The notes under the pieces were generated by a model. The model searched no databases and was not told the origin of the DNA. It saw only the letters and a list, made by a program, of their open reading frames with translations. From the NCBI GenBank assembly GCA_028015205.1, contig CM051517.1:54187455-54251454 (forward strand): DNA of 64,000 nt. The letters run 5' to 3'. Source of the stretch: Mytilisepta virgata (taxonomy: Eukaryota > Mollusca > Bivalvia > Mytilida > Mytilidae). This document shows positions 22,202-33,460 of the stretch, piece by piece; positions within the stretch are counted from its first letter, which is position 1, and each line of letters begins with the position of its first letter. The position numbers were made by a program, and so were the translations under genes.

Positions 22202-22319
22202 AAAAAATATCCACCATTCTTGCTTTTTACAGAAGACGTCGTCACTATGCAACAGATTTGTGCGTTTGAACTTGGGATGTAATTTAACAAGTCTGATTGG
22301 TGTAACTTGTTTACATTGT
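22202..22319 (+). pseudogene. Duplicated, broken exon 2 of MINPP1-like paralogue 1
   Basis: About 117 bp, including intron sequence with its branch/polypyrimidine tract and the CAG acceptor, is nearly identical to 18989-19105. From 22233 it encodes the same residues as exon 2 (DVVTMQQICAFELGM), then a small indel gives TAA in place of the Phe codon, and a second TAA ends the homology. It lies ~140 bp past the stop of paralogue 1. The very high identity, intron included, implies a recent local DNA duplication. Confidence 0.85.
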
Positions 22320-22465
22320 AACATGACACTTTATTTTTATTAAGTATTTATATTTTAAATCTTGCTTTTTTCTACATTCAGTTACAATTAGGGACCAAGA
22401 CTGGTGGCTTGACGAGATGACACTAGTTGATAATAAAATTCCTATCTTTTTTATGCAGTTTTACT

Positions 22466-22745
22466 CTACTTTATACGGAATCCTACAGAGACTGATAGTT
22501 CAAGAGAAGAATCTTCTGACTTTATTATTGAAATATTGAAATTCCACATATTCCAATAACCATGACAACCAACAAGATAAATAACATGAAAGGTCAACAG
22601 TGACATACCAATCAATAAACGCCACCCAACAGACAGAACCCCGGACAAAACCCGGAAAAGAGTACGAAACAAACATAACACACAACAGAGTCATGATAGT
22701 CTGACTTAGTACAGACACTGGACAGCAGTAGGGTTTAACCGGTTT
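22466..22745. repeat. Interspersed repeat between paralogues 1 and 2
   Basis: It contains CATGACAACCAACAAGATAA ... CCCCGGACAAAACCCGG ... AGTCTGACTTAGTACAGACAC. Closely similar pieces occur at 37370-37430 (GAACCCAGAATAGTCTGACT, ATAGACAC). The open frames across it on the minus strand do not look like a protein. Remembered as mussel-type repeat. Confidence 0.4.
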
Positions 22746-23424
22746 TAGGGGTACCCAAAGCTATGTGTACTTCCGTCTTGGAAATATAATCGCCCTGTTG
22801 CGCATAAAACTATGCAACAATAAATTTTTCGGACAAAAAAATCGTTCATCAAACTGCATTAATTAATGTAATACATATTGACAGTTATAAATTTCAGAAA
22901 CTAAACACACCGTACATGTCCTTTATCACCAAAAGATCATGTCAACAGTTCGCCTAAGGCCACAAAACAAAATATTGGAGGTCTAAGAGAGGTCAATGAA
23001 TACATTGGAATAATCATTTTTCTTTCATTTTACCTCGTATTCAGGATTATATCTAAGAAAAAGAATTGTTTCAATTATTGCTCTAGTCCAATAATTTTTA
23101 TGTAAAAAAATGAACAAAAAGGACATAAAGTACTGATATGACTAACATCACAAAAACCAACCGAAATACTTAGAATCAGTGAATAAAAACAGAAGAAGAC
23201 TATCGAACATATGAAGATAATTATTACTAAAACTTATGAAATATTATGCATGTATTATATCGGAATACAGTCCTTTGATAGTTAGTGGTCTGGAAGAAAT
23301 TTATCCCTTACAGCCCTTTTCGGAAGTTATGTAGGTGTTGAAATTTGATGTAAACACGATATGAAATAGCTTTCGTTTGTAATCAAAATATGATTCACCT
23401 TTGTACGCGTGTATACACGGAAAA

Positions 23425-26400
23425 ATGTTAGCAAAAGGGTTTGTATTGCTTTTCATAGTTGGGATTGTATACAGTGATGTTTCTTTTATGGAACCATTGT
23501 TCAACACGAAGACGCCATATTTTTGGGTAAAAGACGCTTTGAAGCCGATACCAGAAGATCACTATAGTAATGTTATAGACAATGGGAAAACGTGTCATCT
23601 TGTAGGCCTAAATATAATTTTTCGACATGGTGCCCGATTTCCAACTATAAAATGGATTATACGCATGGATACCTTGCATTCGAAACTAAAGGTAGAACCA
23701 AATGTAACATCCAAAAACCCCTTCATCAAAAAATGGACAAATCCATTTCCAGACAGTAAAGCAGCTTTGGTGAGTTCACTGGGAAAAAATGAGATGCTTA
23801 CACTTGGCGCCAGATTCGGGAGAAGATTTAAAGCGGCAATATTTGGAAACTCAGATAATATTAAGTTTGCTGTAACTCGCAAGAGTAGAACCCAGACAAG
23901 TTATAAGTATTTCTACCAAGGTCTAAATGAAACGTTTCAAACTTTACCGACAAAACCGGAAGCCACAGTAGATAACGAAAGACTAAGATTTTATGATTTT
24001 TGTCATAAGTATATTGAAGAAGTAGAGGAAAATGACCAGACACAGACAGAATTCTCTGCTTTTCTGAATGGCACAGAAATGACAAATGTTCTTAACAAAG
24101 TTAGAGATAAATTGGGATATTTGTCTCTTTCACCAGGTAATATTAGATAAAAATATATCAGATATACAATATGTAACAAACTTAACATGAAATTTAATTC
24201 AACACATATATGTTAATTATGAATGATGATTACTAGTTTTAAAATAACAATCCAAAGATACTTATATTAGATATAGTAAATTTATACTATGCTGTATACG
24301 ACGCATTTCAAGGAGTTTCCTCTCATCAGCAGTATTAAAACCGAAACATTTGGAAGACCAAAAACCAACATTATATTAAACAAGAAGTACTCAACCAAAA
24401 ATACCGAAATAGGAAGCCAAATTTCAGCTAAGGAGATCTACCATGTGCAATACAAGGAATGAACCCTTAGCATTTCTATTATTTTTGAATTTTGCTAAAT
24501 ACTGGTAATTTCTGTAACAAATCAATGAATAATGCAGAAAATCTACAAAACTATATACATGCAGAATACTACGTGTAATAAGTGAACGTTGGTTTTATTT
24601 TGCTTCTTTTTAGCTTTAAAATTGGAACGCATTTGAATTTTATAAGGGGGATGGAGATTTGAAAAAAGCAGGCGTATAAATCGGGGGAGACATTAATAAA
24701 TATCCTCTTGGGTCAACTAATGGTATATTTTTGGAGAAAAGGGAGGTCACTTTTGCGCAAAGAAAACTACAGGATTTCCAGTATCCAAGATAACTTCCAT
24801 CCCACCAACATAAATATCAAACGGTTGCCCCCTTACTGTATACTTAAAATACTTATCGCCTATTACACGCCCACTTATCTCTCTTATTCATAACAATTCG
24901 TTATTGTTAATTTTTCTTCTTAATGATGATTAATTTCAAGATTCGATGAAATGTACTTCCCGTTTGATGCGTGTGTATCACAGGCGCTTGTCTCAGAAAT
25001 TTTTTTTACTATGTATGCCAAGAGAAAAGTTGGCATATATAGTAAATTTTTTTTCTGAGACAAGCGCCTGTGGTGTGTATTGCCCCGTTTAGATACATAC
25101 AATTATTATTGAAAAATTTGTTCGGCTATAATATTGGTTATGAAAGGGATTGGAAATTAGTTTAAAGCGGATTTTGTAGTTATACTCGTATATGATTAAC
25201 TGGAATTAAATAAACAAACTAAAGAAATAATATTACAGAGAATCACATTCTTGGATTCTTGAAATAAAACAGAATAATGAGAAAATTTAATATTATCAAT
25301 TGTTATGCATAAGGGAGATAATCAGGCGTGTATTATATAAAAAATTTTGTGAATATCGGCAAAAGAATACCGAAGCAACAAAACAGTAAGATAAGTTCGT
25401 AAAATAGACATCCAAAGGCAAGATAAACTCATGAAAATGTAACAAAACAAACAAATTAATATCCCTTGGTTTGATATCAATATTTTATGTTTTATACCTG
25501 TAATACCAATTGAGAAAGAGCAAAATCATGTAATATTTCACTAATTTCATCTATAGTGGAAGACTTGAGTTCAGACACAAAAGAATGTACATATAAGGCC
25601 ACACCAAATTTATTTTTAGTTCTTTGGATTTCGCCGCTGCTATTTCGGACTTAGTAAATTTTAAGAAGAAAACTTTTTGCCGCTTCATTTTGCAAAAATA
25701 CTGAAAATTCGCCCCAAATTCTTCATTTTCAAGAAATTAAAAATGAAAAATCTTCGCACGCCCCTAAAATTTGGTAATAAATAGGCATTTTTCCTATATT
25801 TTAGTTGAAAAAATGTGTCACCAAGAAACAAAAATTGAAATTGAAATTTCGCTCGCTTGCACCATTTTTTGCCAGCCAAAAACCCAAAGAACTCAAAATA
25901 AATTTGGTGTGGCTAACTGTTTTATTAGTCCGCTTGTGGTATTTTCTCCTTATATTGTATCGGTTACCTCATGACAGCTTTTTGTACCATTTACATTTGG
26001 ATACTGTTTAACTCACGTATACCCCTTACCATTTATCAATTTTATCGATAATGTCATGTGTTTATTATACTTTTTAGATGAAATACTGATAATACACGAA
26101 TATTGTGCTGTTGAATTAGGCATTTTCAATAAGTCGGATTGGTGTACTGTGTTTGATAAAGAGGATCTAGTTGTGCTTGATTACTTGAAAAATATACAGG
26201 TACGAAGCACAGGTACAGCTGTGCTTACTTTGAATGAAGTTTAGCGCCTCCGGAAAAGTTAACTTGTATTGAATGTTCTGCAACTAAGTGCATCGTATCA
26301 GATATCATTCTTGAAATATTTTCTTGCTTCATCAGTTCTTGCTAATGCAGAAAAATGCATTTTAAAATACCCTTTGGGTTTATGATTAAAATTTTGACTC

Positions 26401-27393
26401 AAAAGTTTGTATTGAAATAATCTAGTTGGTACAAAAAATACAATTAAATTAATTATGTATGAACAATTTTATATTTAGCTAAATTGATATTTAAAATTCT
26501 CTTTTCAATACATAGAAAACACAAAGATTTTTATTTTATTTTGCAGGATTATTATGAATGGGGTTATGCATATCCTATCAACTGGCATCAAAGTTGCCCT
26601 TTTACCTCGCACATGTTTAAAACGTTTGATCAAGTAATAGGGAACCCTGGAGAACAAAACACGTAAGACAAAACTACATTTTATAATTTCCCTTAGGGTT
26701 GATTTCTACATGCATATATGCATTTTATTCATTCACTTAATTCAACGTAAAATTTCAATAAAAGGGTTACTTTGCCCTTATTTCATAAAATTTTAAATGG
26801 TTCATAGATTGTTTTTATAATTTGATTTCCATGTTTTCTTGTTGGTTTTGACTGGTTTAATTTTTACAAAGTAAATATATATATATTAGGATCAATTGCT
26901 GTTTATTTTGACTTTTCTCACTTTTTCTAGTATTTGTCAAAATTTAAAATAAAATGGTTCTTTTGTTGCAGAAAACCTCGAACAGATATATCATTTGGAC
27001 ACGCAGAGACGCTTTTTCCGCTTTACGCAGCATTCGGGTTATTTAAGAGACCCAAAACCGTTCTTAGCAAATAATTTTGCTAGTGATAAAAGTCGTGCTT
27101 TCCATGGTTCACAAATTTGTCCATTTTCGGCAAATTTTGCAATAGCTCTATACAAGTGTAGTGATTCTAACAGTTACGTTATTAGAATGTTCGTGAATGA
27201 AGAACCGGTGATCATTCCGGCTTGTGGAAGAACAACGTGTCCGTACGAGGAAGCCAGAAAGTATTACGGGAATCTCTTAAAATGTGATTTTGACAATCTG
27301 TGCGAGAATGAAAGAAGCGATGCTGGAAAAATAAAAATATCATATTTCGTTTTAACCTGGGTGTTCATAGTAGTAAATGGGTATATTTATTGA
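23425..27393 (+). CDS. MINPP1: MINPP1-like paralogue 2 (canonical RHGARFP and HAE), frameshifted in exon 4
   Basis: Exons 23425-24136, 26078-26199, 26547-26662 and 26972-27393. The ATG at 23425 opens a signal peptide (LLFIVGIVYS); the frame extends upstream only without ATG. This copy has the textbook motifs: R67-H-G-A-R-F-P73, the central KSRT arginine, DYYEWGYAYPINW, and H327-A-E329. In exon 4, after GLFK (codon 342), one extra base near 27048 shifts the frame. As given, the protein would stop eight codons later at ~350 residues and lose the last ~115. The downstream +1 frame continues paralogue homology (DPKPFLANN ... SANFAIALYKC) to 27393 and ends in a hydrophobic tail (ISYFVLTWVFIVV), possibly a GPI signal. 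With one base less, the length would be 456 codons. It is either a recent pseudogene or allele, or a sequencing or assembly error. Confidence 0.85.
24979..25072. repeat. Near-perfect 42 bp hairpin in paralogue 2 intron 1
   Basis: The left arm (24979-25020) starts CACAGGCGCTTGTCTCAGAA and ends ACTATGTATGCCA. The right arm (25031-25072) is its inverse with about one mismatch, and the loop is 10 bp. It has the form of a tiny foldback element and could extrude a cruciform. Confidence 0.7.
25598..25913. mobile_element. MITE-like element, family A copy 1 (paralogue 2 intron 1)
   Basis: The ends are inverse: GGCCACACCAAATTTATTTT ... AGTTCTTTGGATTT at the left, and AAACCCAAAGAACTC ... AAATTTGGTGTGGC at the right. 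The 316 bp body contains CTGAAAATTCGCCCCAAA-TCTTCATTT. A second copy with the same ends and body lies at 56869-57224, 31 kb away. Confidence 0.7.
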
Positions 27394-27768
27394 TAAACAT
27401 ATATTTTTATAATAAACCGTCCATTTTGTGGCGAAAAATGCTGAAAAGAAACCGACCATTAGACAGGAATGGGACCTCAGATATTGATGGAAGTTGATAT
27501 TACTCCAAAATGAAATATGAGAGCCTGTTTTCGAGTTCAATAATATGGAAGATCACAGTGACCAAGCTTAATTAGTACTATGAACATATGAGGATATAAG
27601 TTTTCAAAGTTATGTTTCTAATTGAACAAAAGTTATCACTTTGATATATCATGTATACCTCATACAATGTTTAATATATATTTTATTGATTTTTTTTTAA
27701 ATGTAAACTCTGTTTTATTTTAGTTTGCTACAATAAAAATAAATTATATTTTTTATAACTTTCTTCTA

Positions 27769-28230
27769 TGACAAGCCGTTTTACTATTTATTCCAACTTC
27801 AGATATCTCAAATAATATATAATGTATCTCGAATATATAAGATATCTCATATATTTTATAAGATATCTTATAAAGAAAATTATATGAGATATCTTACAAA
27901 GAAAATTATATGAGATATCCTATAAATTATATGAGATATCTTATAAACTATATGAGATATCTTATATACTTTATAAGATATCTTATAAACTTTAGAAGAT
28001 ATCTTATAAACTTTAGAAGATATCTAATAAACTTTAGAAGATATCTTATAAAGTATATAAGATATCTCATATAATGTATAAGATATATAATCTACTTTTT
28101 ATAGGATATCTTATAAACTTTATAAGATATCTTCTAAAGACTATTTAAGATATCTTATAAACTATATGAGATATCTTATAAAGTTTATTAGATATCTTGA
28201 AGTTAGAATAAATAGTAAAACGGCTTGCCA
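27769..28230. mobile_element. Palindromic MITE with TA target duplication, packed with GATATC repeats
   Basis: The terminal inverted repeats are ~37 bp (left starts TGACAAGCCGTTTTACTATT, right is its inverse with one or two changes) and are flanked by TA at 27767-27768 and 28231-28232. The TA duplication fits Tc1/mariner-type transposition. The 390 bp interior is an array of ~22-24 bp units built on the palindrome AGATATCT separated by TATAAA-CTTTA spacers, so the whole element is a quasi-palindrome. No ORF. Confidence 0.75.
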
Positions 28231-28232
28231 TA

Positions 28233-29088
28233 TTCTTCAGTTTCCAGTATCATGATTTCAGACAAGAACTGCAAAAAAAAAGAAATATAAATATTCTGTA
28301 ATTAAATAGAAAGGACTTTCGAGATATTTTCTGGAAGTCGAGAAAGCAACTATGAAACGGAATTCGAAAAGTTACAAAAACACGAGGTTTAAAGCCCTCT
28401 TCTGTTGGAAAAAGCAGTATTTTCTTTATCTGGTATAAACCATACAGATCGGCACCACACTCCTCATTTGCTAAAAAAGGGATATTTTATAATAGGATCC
28501 TTGTGTAAGAGATTTATTCACTTACGCGACAAGTTTCAATGTAATAAAAATACGCAGTGATCATCTAAATTCATACCTGATCAATATTACGATAATAAAC
28601 ATTTAGTTATTACTAATTTTATTGTTATTATTTGCTAGGTGTCTATTTTTATTGAATATGCGATTTTATGAATATTGATTTATAGTACAGATCTTCCCAT
28701 AATGTGAATTTTAATTGTCTTGGCTTGTAATTAAATTCTGAGAGAAAAATTAAAATATATTTTTCAATCAGATATGTAGTAGGTTGAAATACATTAACCA
28801 GAACCATTAGACATGACGAATTCGTACAAACAAATGAATACTGATACAGTATTAATAAAATATAATAAACAACACACTGGCATGAAGCCATCTTACTTTA
28901 ATTTTTTTTTCGTTCTTGTACTCACTCAGCAAAGAATTGTTTTTTTGTGCGGAGTGTCCTTTGTGTTTAACAATTAGAAATTTCGGTTAAAACCGTTTTT
29001 CAAAGCTTTGTTTAGATATGTAATAGGTGATTTTTGGAGACAAAAAATGCTCTACTGTTACCGTGGTATGTAAATGAATGCCAGTTTA
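28233..29088. other. Intergenic, nothing recognised
   Basis: AT-rich DNA between the palindromic MITE and the pentanucleotide array. I see no gene or clear repeat structure; open frames are short and of low-complexity composition. Confidence 0.35.
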
Positions 29089-29369
29089 CTATTCTATTCT
29101 ATTCTATTCTATTCTATTCTATTCTATTCTATTCTATTCTATTCTATTCTATTCTATTCTATTCTATTCTATTCTATTCTATTCTATTCTATTCTATTCT
29201 ATTCTATTCTATTCTATTCTATTCTATTCTATTCTATTCTATTCTATTCTATTCTATTCTATTCTATTCTATTCTATTCTATTCTATTCTATTCTATTCT
29301 ATTCTATTCTATTCTATTCTATTCTATTCTATTCTATTCTATTCTATTCTATTCTATTCTATTCTATTC
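29089..29369. repeat. (ATTCT)n microsatellite, about 56 uninterrupted copies
   Basis: 281 bp of perfect ATTCT pentamers without a single interruption. Because 5 is not a multiple of 3 and no frame contains a stop, the array opens all three forward frames as IPILFYS-type repeats; these are not proteins. ATTCT is the unit expanded in the human ATXN10 intron and is known as a DNA-unwinding motif. It lies between paralogues 2 and 3. Confidence 0.95.
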
Positions 29370-29399
29370 ATCGGCGATTCCTCTGCCCAGATAAGTTAT

Positions 29400-30161
29400 G
29401 GATGGACCGTTTTCAAGAAAACAAACCAGATTAGGTCGGGGTGGTAACGGGTGGCCAAAGTAAAAACAAAGCACGGTTTATGGAGGTACATAAGCCAATT
29501 ATAATACTAATTATTTGAGTGACTGAGATATTATTTTTCATAAATTCAACATTTCTCATGAAGAATATTTCTTTGGGTGGTTTATATATCAATTTTGTAC
29601 TGTTAGAATTTGTTTTATTATTTCGTGTAAGATTTTCAAGCTACTCTAGGTTTTTTCGCTGAATCCCAAATTTTCTTCAAAATTTTGTCACATGTACATA
29701 CATCGTTCAGATCAAAATGACAAATTATGGTTGTTATAACCGCAATTTGTGTTATCTACATAACGTTATATTTATAACGAAGATCGCTGTTACAGTAAAT
29801 TGATGTAATATTTCCTTAGCCAGTAATATAAAATTAGAATTTTGGAAATCTTTTCCAAGTTAATTCGTGATAAAAAAGTAATCTTTTTGATGAACTTAAA
29901 TATCGATAGTAATTAAGTTTAGCTTGTATATTAGAAAGGGTTCCAATTATCTGACTTGTGGAGAATGGTATTATATATTACGAATTTGTGAATCGTTTAA
30001 AGATAACCATACGACCTTGGTATTCAATTCTGAAGACTCTACAGTGTCACAAGTGATACCACACATTGCCTATACGTGTAAATGGCATTTCTGAATTAGA
30101 CAACCAGTCCCTTTTAAACAAACACTTGCAGATAATTTGAATTTTATGGTGTATTTTTAAT
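29400..30161. other. Upstream region of MINPP1-like paralogue 3
   Basis: AT-rich DNA with no recognisable gene. Short dyads such as TATGGTTGTTATAACCGCAA and TAACGTTATATTTATAACG (29730-29780) are visible but nondescript. The promoter of paralogue 3 presumably lies here. Confidence 0.35.
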
Positions 30162-33100
30162 ATGTGGTACAGAATGCAATTTGCTACTTTGTGTTTGTTC
30201 AGTTTTGAAATGGTTATCGCATATGAACCTTTCATGAAGCCATTATTCAATACAAAGACACCATATTTCTGGGTAAGAGATCCGAATGAAGTCATTCCTG
30301 ATAACCAGTATAGTTCAGTTAATAATAGTGGACAGATTTGTCAGCTGGAAGGACTTAATGTTTTGTTTAGACATGGAGGAAGATATCCAACGTTAAAATG
30401 GATAAAATGGATGACGCAGCTGCAGACGAAACTGAGCGCTGACAGCGACGTCGTTTGGCGCCATGCTTTCATCAGACAATGGTCAAATCCGTTTCCAGAA
30501 AGCATGGAAGGTTTGCTGAGCAATTTGGGTGAAAGAGAAATGCTGCTGCTGGGTAGAAGATTTTCTAATAGATTCAGATCGGTTTTTGAAGTTGATTTAA
30601 ATCACATAAACGTCACCGTGACCCGAAAAAGTAGAACACGAAGAAGCTACGAGTACTTCTATCAAGGTCTGAATGAAACAATCCGAAGTAACATGAAAAT
30701 GCCAGTACCCATAATTGACAATGGGAAACTTCGATATTATGATTATTGCCATAAATATATCACTGACGTAGACGAGAATAGTAAAACCCTGGAAGAATAT
30801 AATGCTTTTCTTATCGGCAGGGAAATGACAGATGTAGTCCGAAAAGTTAGAACTAGACTGGGGTATTATAATCTATCTGCAGGTAAGGGAAAACACGATT
30901 TTTTTCTTTGAGAAGAGTTCTTATAATATTGACAGAGGTCAGAGGAATCACCAATGATAAGGAATATTGCACAAGAACAACAAGAAACTTTCTCAGTTAT
31001 TAGATAAGCAAACTGCTCCATTATAGTAAAATCGACATGACCTATACGAACCACAGCCACAGAAACAGCCAGTTAATTACAATATAATATTGCTTGAATT
31101 AGTTCCTCTTATACATAAAGCCCACCTCCAGGTTTTTCCTATCCTAACACGGCACCTTGATTTGGCTTCCCTCATTTCTCACATGTCGAGTTCTTCTTTA
31201 TCAGTTCGAATTAACCAAAATTCGACTTATCCGAAGTGAATTCATTTCGAGAATTCTATTCGAGTTGTCATAGAATTTAACTGCAATTTTTTGGATAATT
31301 ATCCAAAGGTCGAATGAAAAGTACACGTTAAATGCAAATAAAAGATGAGGCAAAAAAAGTATAATTAAGTATATAAAGAAGAAAAAGCTTGTATAACTTG
31401 TTAAAGTAGCTTTTTTGAAGTGACCATTCGGTTTGAGATGAAAATTACAGCATAAACCAATAGTTTTAATTACTTTGTAATGCTTGACGGTATAATTTCA
31501 GACGAAGTTGTTGTTATGAATCAGATATGTGTATTTGAGCTTGGTACGTTCAACAGATCAGATTGGTGTAAACTTTTTGATAAAGAGGATCTACTTGTTA
31601 TCGATTATCTAAAAAATTTAGAGGTAGGAAACAATATGTTTTCTTTACACCAAACATAAACGTATCTGAGCGAAAGCAAGAAAGTAATGAATGAGAAACC
31701 CAATCCTATTGTGAACTAAAATATTATAGTAGCGTGAATTTCGAGGGTTCTATGAAACATGGCGCCCATTAACCCACTTTTAAGCCTCGAAGCTTGCATG
31801 TCGTTTGATTTCATTTTTTCGCCACCTGCAATGACAAATATCAATTTTAAAATTCCAAATTTTATTGACCAAAAGTCAGGGGGATACAAACATAATCAGG
31901 AACAAAGGTGAGATAAAGATCATAAAGAAAAAACGTACAATTCAAAAATGCAACTTGTAACATCTTGAGAAGGTTGACTCGAGTGTCTTGGAAGGGTAAG
32001 ACGTTACTGTTTCTATGACAACACCCACTATGTTAATATTAATTATTTGACAAAGGTTGAAAATCGTATTTGTCGTATTGGAAACAAAATAATCGAAATG
32101 CTCAGTTTTCATTTGAGAATTGATGTTTCATAACATCCAGTAGATTTGAGAATGATTTTGGTATCATTGTTAAAAAATGTATAACCTTTACCACGTTAAG
32201 TGAAAATAAATAGACGGAAGTTCCTTTTCTTGAAATTTTGTTCCGTGCATAGAATTTTGTGTAAAGAATTTTTCCGCCCAATGTAGCAAAAACAATTGAA
32301 ACTTTCTTACTGTAGGATTATTATGAGAAAGGTTACGCCAACCCAATTAATTGGGAAGAGAGCTGTCCTTTCACCTCTTACATGTTCAGCACATTTGACC
32401 AAGTCATCCAAACCACGAACAGGAATTCTACGTAAGTATATTAATTAAGACAAGACTGAGCCAAAGTTGGATGAAACAAAAGCTGGGGAACTTTAATTTT
32501 TACTCACTTAAAAAAATTGAAGATAACGCACGTATTAGAGCAGTCATTGATAGTATCACCTTTACAGTTGTTGGTATTGCTATACTGGAGTAAAACATAC
32601 CATCATATAATTATTGATATTTTTTTGTGTAACTCTGTGCCAAGATAGCTCCAGGTTTACCCTTTATGTGCATTCGATATCTGCTTGTGTAAATTTTAAT
32701 ATTATCGACCATCGCAACAACTGTAGTTTTGAAGAAGTATTTATATCTAGTATATCCATTAAATTTATTTCACAATAATGCCAAAATATGTCGTCTGAGC
32801 TGATAAAATCAATTCTTGTGGATATGGTCTATTATTATATAGACTTCTGGACATTCTATGATGCCCATTTTGGTGCACCATATGTGCATATTTTATCAAA
32901 CCGTGGCCCATCAGTAGTGCTCAAGACAAAACGTGCTGAAAGCCGGAACAGTTACTCAAAATGTTGTTTGACAGCAGATTCAAATGCCAGAATGGTATCA
33001 AAGGCGAGCAAGTATAAAATTGTGGTTTTCGGACGATGAAAGTGTAAAATTATAAACATAATATAAATTTCTATAATCTTCTTCTTTGAATTACAGACGT

Positions 33101-33460
33101 CCAAAAATGGATATTGCATTTGGTCATGGAGAGACAGTAATGCCCATTTACGCAGCATTTGGCTTATTCAAAGATCCCAAGCCATTGAGGGCAGACAACT
33201 ATGAAGCTAACAGGAATCGCACCTATAGGGGAGCAGTAATTGGTAGTTTTTCTGCAAATATTGCTTTTGCATTGTACAACTGCGGTCAAAACAATCACCA
33301 TGTTATGAAAATATATGTTAATGAAGAGGCCATAACGATCCCGGCATGTGGACAGAAAACATGTTCTTACACAGACGTTCGAAAATTTTATAGTAAGCTT
33401 GAAAACTGCAATTTTAATCAAATTTGTCAAAACTATTTTCACAAACCAGCAGTTGGATAA
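30162..33460 (+). CDS. MINPP1: MINPP1-like paralogue 3 (RHGGRYP / HGE), intact
   Basis: Exons 30162-30882, 31502-31623, 32316-32431 and 33097-33460 join to 440 codons with phases 1, 0, 2. An N-terminal hydrophobic stretch (residues 6-20) is a probable signal peptide; Met5 is an alternative start. R70-H-G-G-R-Y-P76 matches the histidine acid phosphatase signature, and the central arginine lies in KSRT. DYYEKGYANPINW corresponds to the family's YWKRGYG-INS region. H330-G-E332 keeps the catalytic His and proton-donor Glu of HAE, with Ala changed to Gly. Of the four copies it is the only one both canonical in its key residues and unbroken, so it is the best candidate for an active inositol polyphosphate phosphatase. 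It ends NYFHKPAVG without a hydrophobic tail or an SDEL-like retention signal, suggesting secretion. Confidence 0.9.

Noticed and set aside
23401..23424. Upstream extension of MINPP1-like paralogue 2
   Set aside because: The frame is open but starts only at TTG; the ATG at 23425 gives a proper signal peptide.
27790..28200. CRISPR-like array because of regular ~23 bp repeats
   Set aside because: Units are palindromic GATATC motifs with AT spacers inside a TA-flanked MITE in a eukaryotic genome.
29034..29447. Three overlapping long ORFs of repeated IPILFYS-like residues
   Set aside because: They arise because the stop-free ATTCT pentamer is open in every forward frame; there is no gene evidence.
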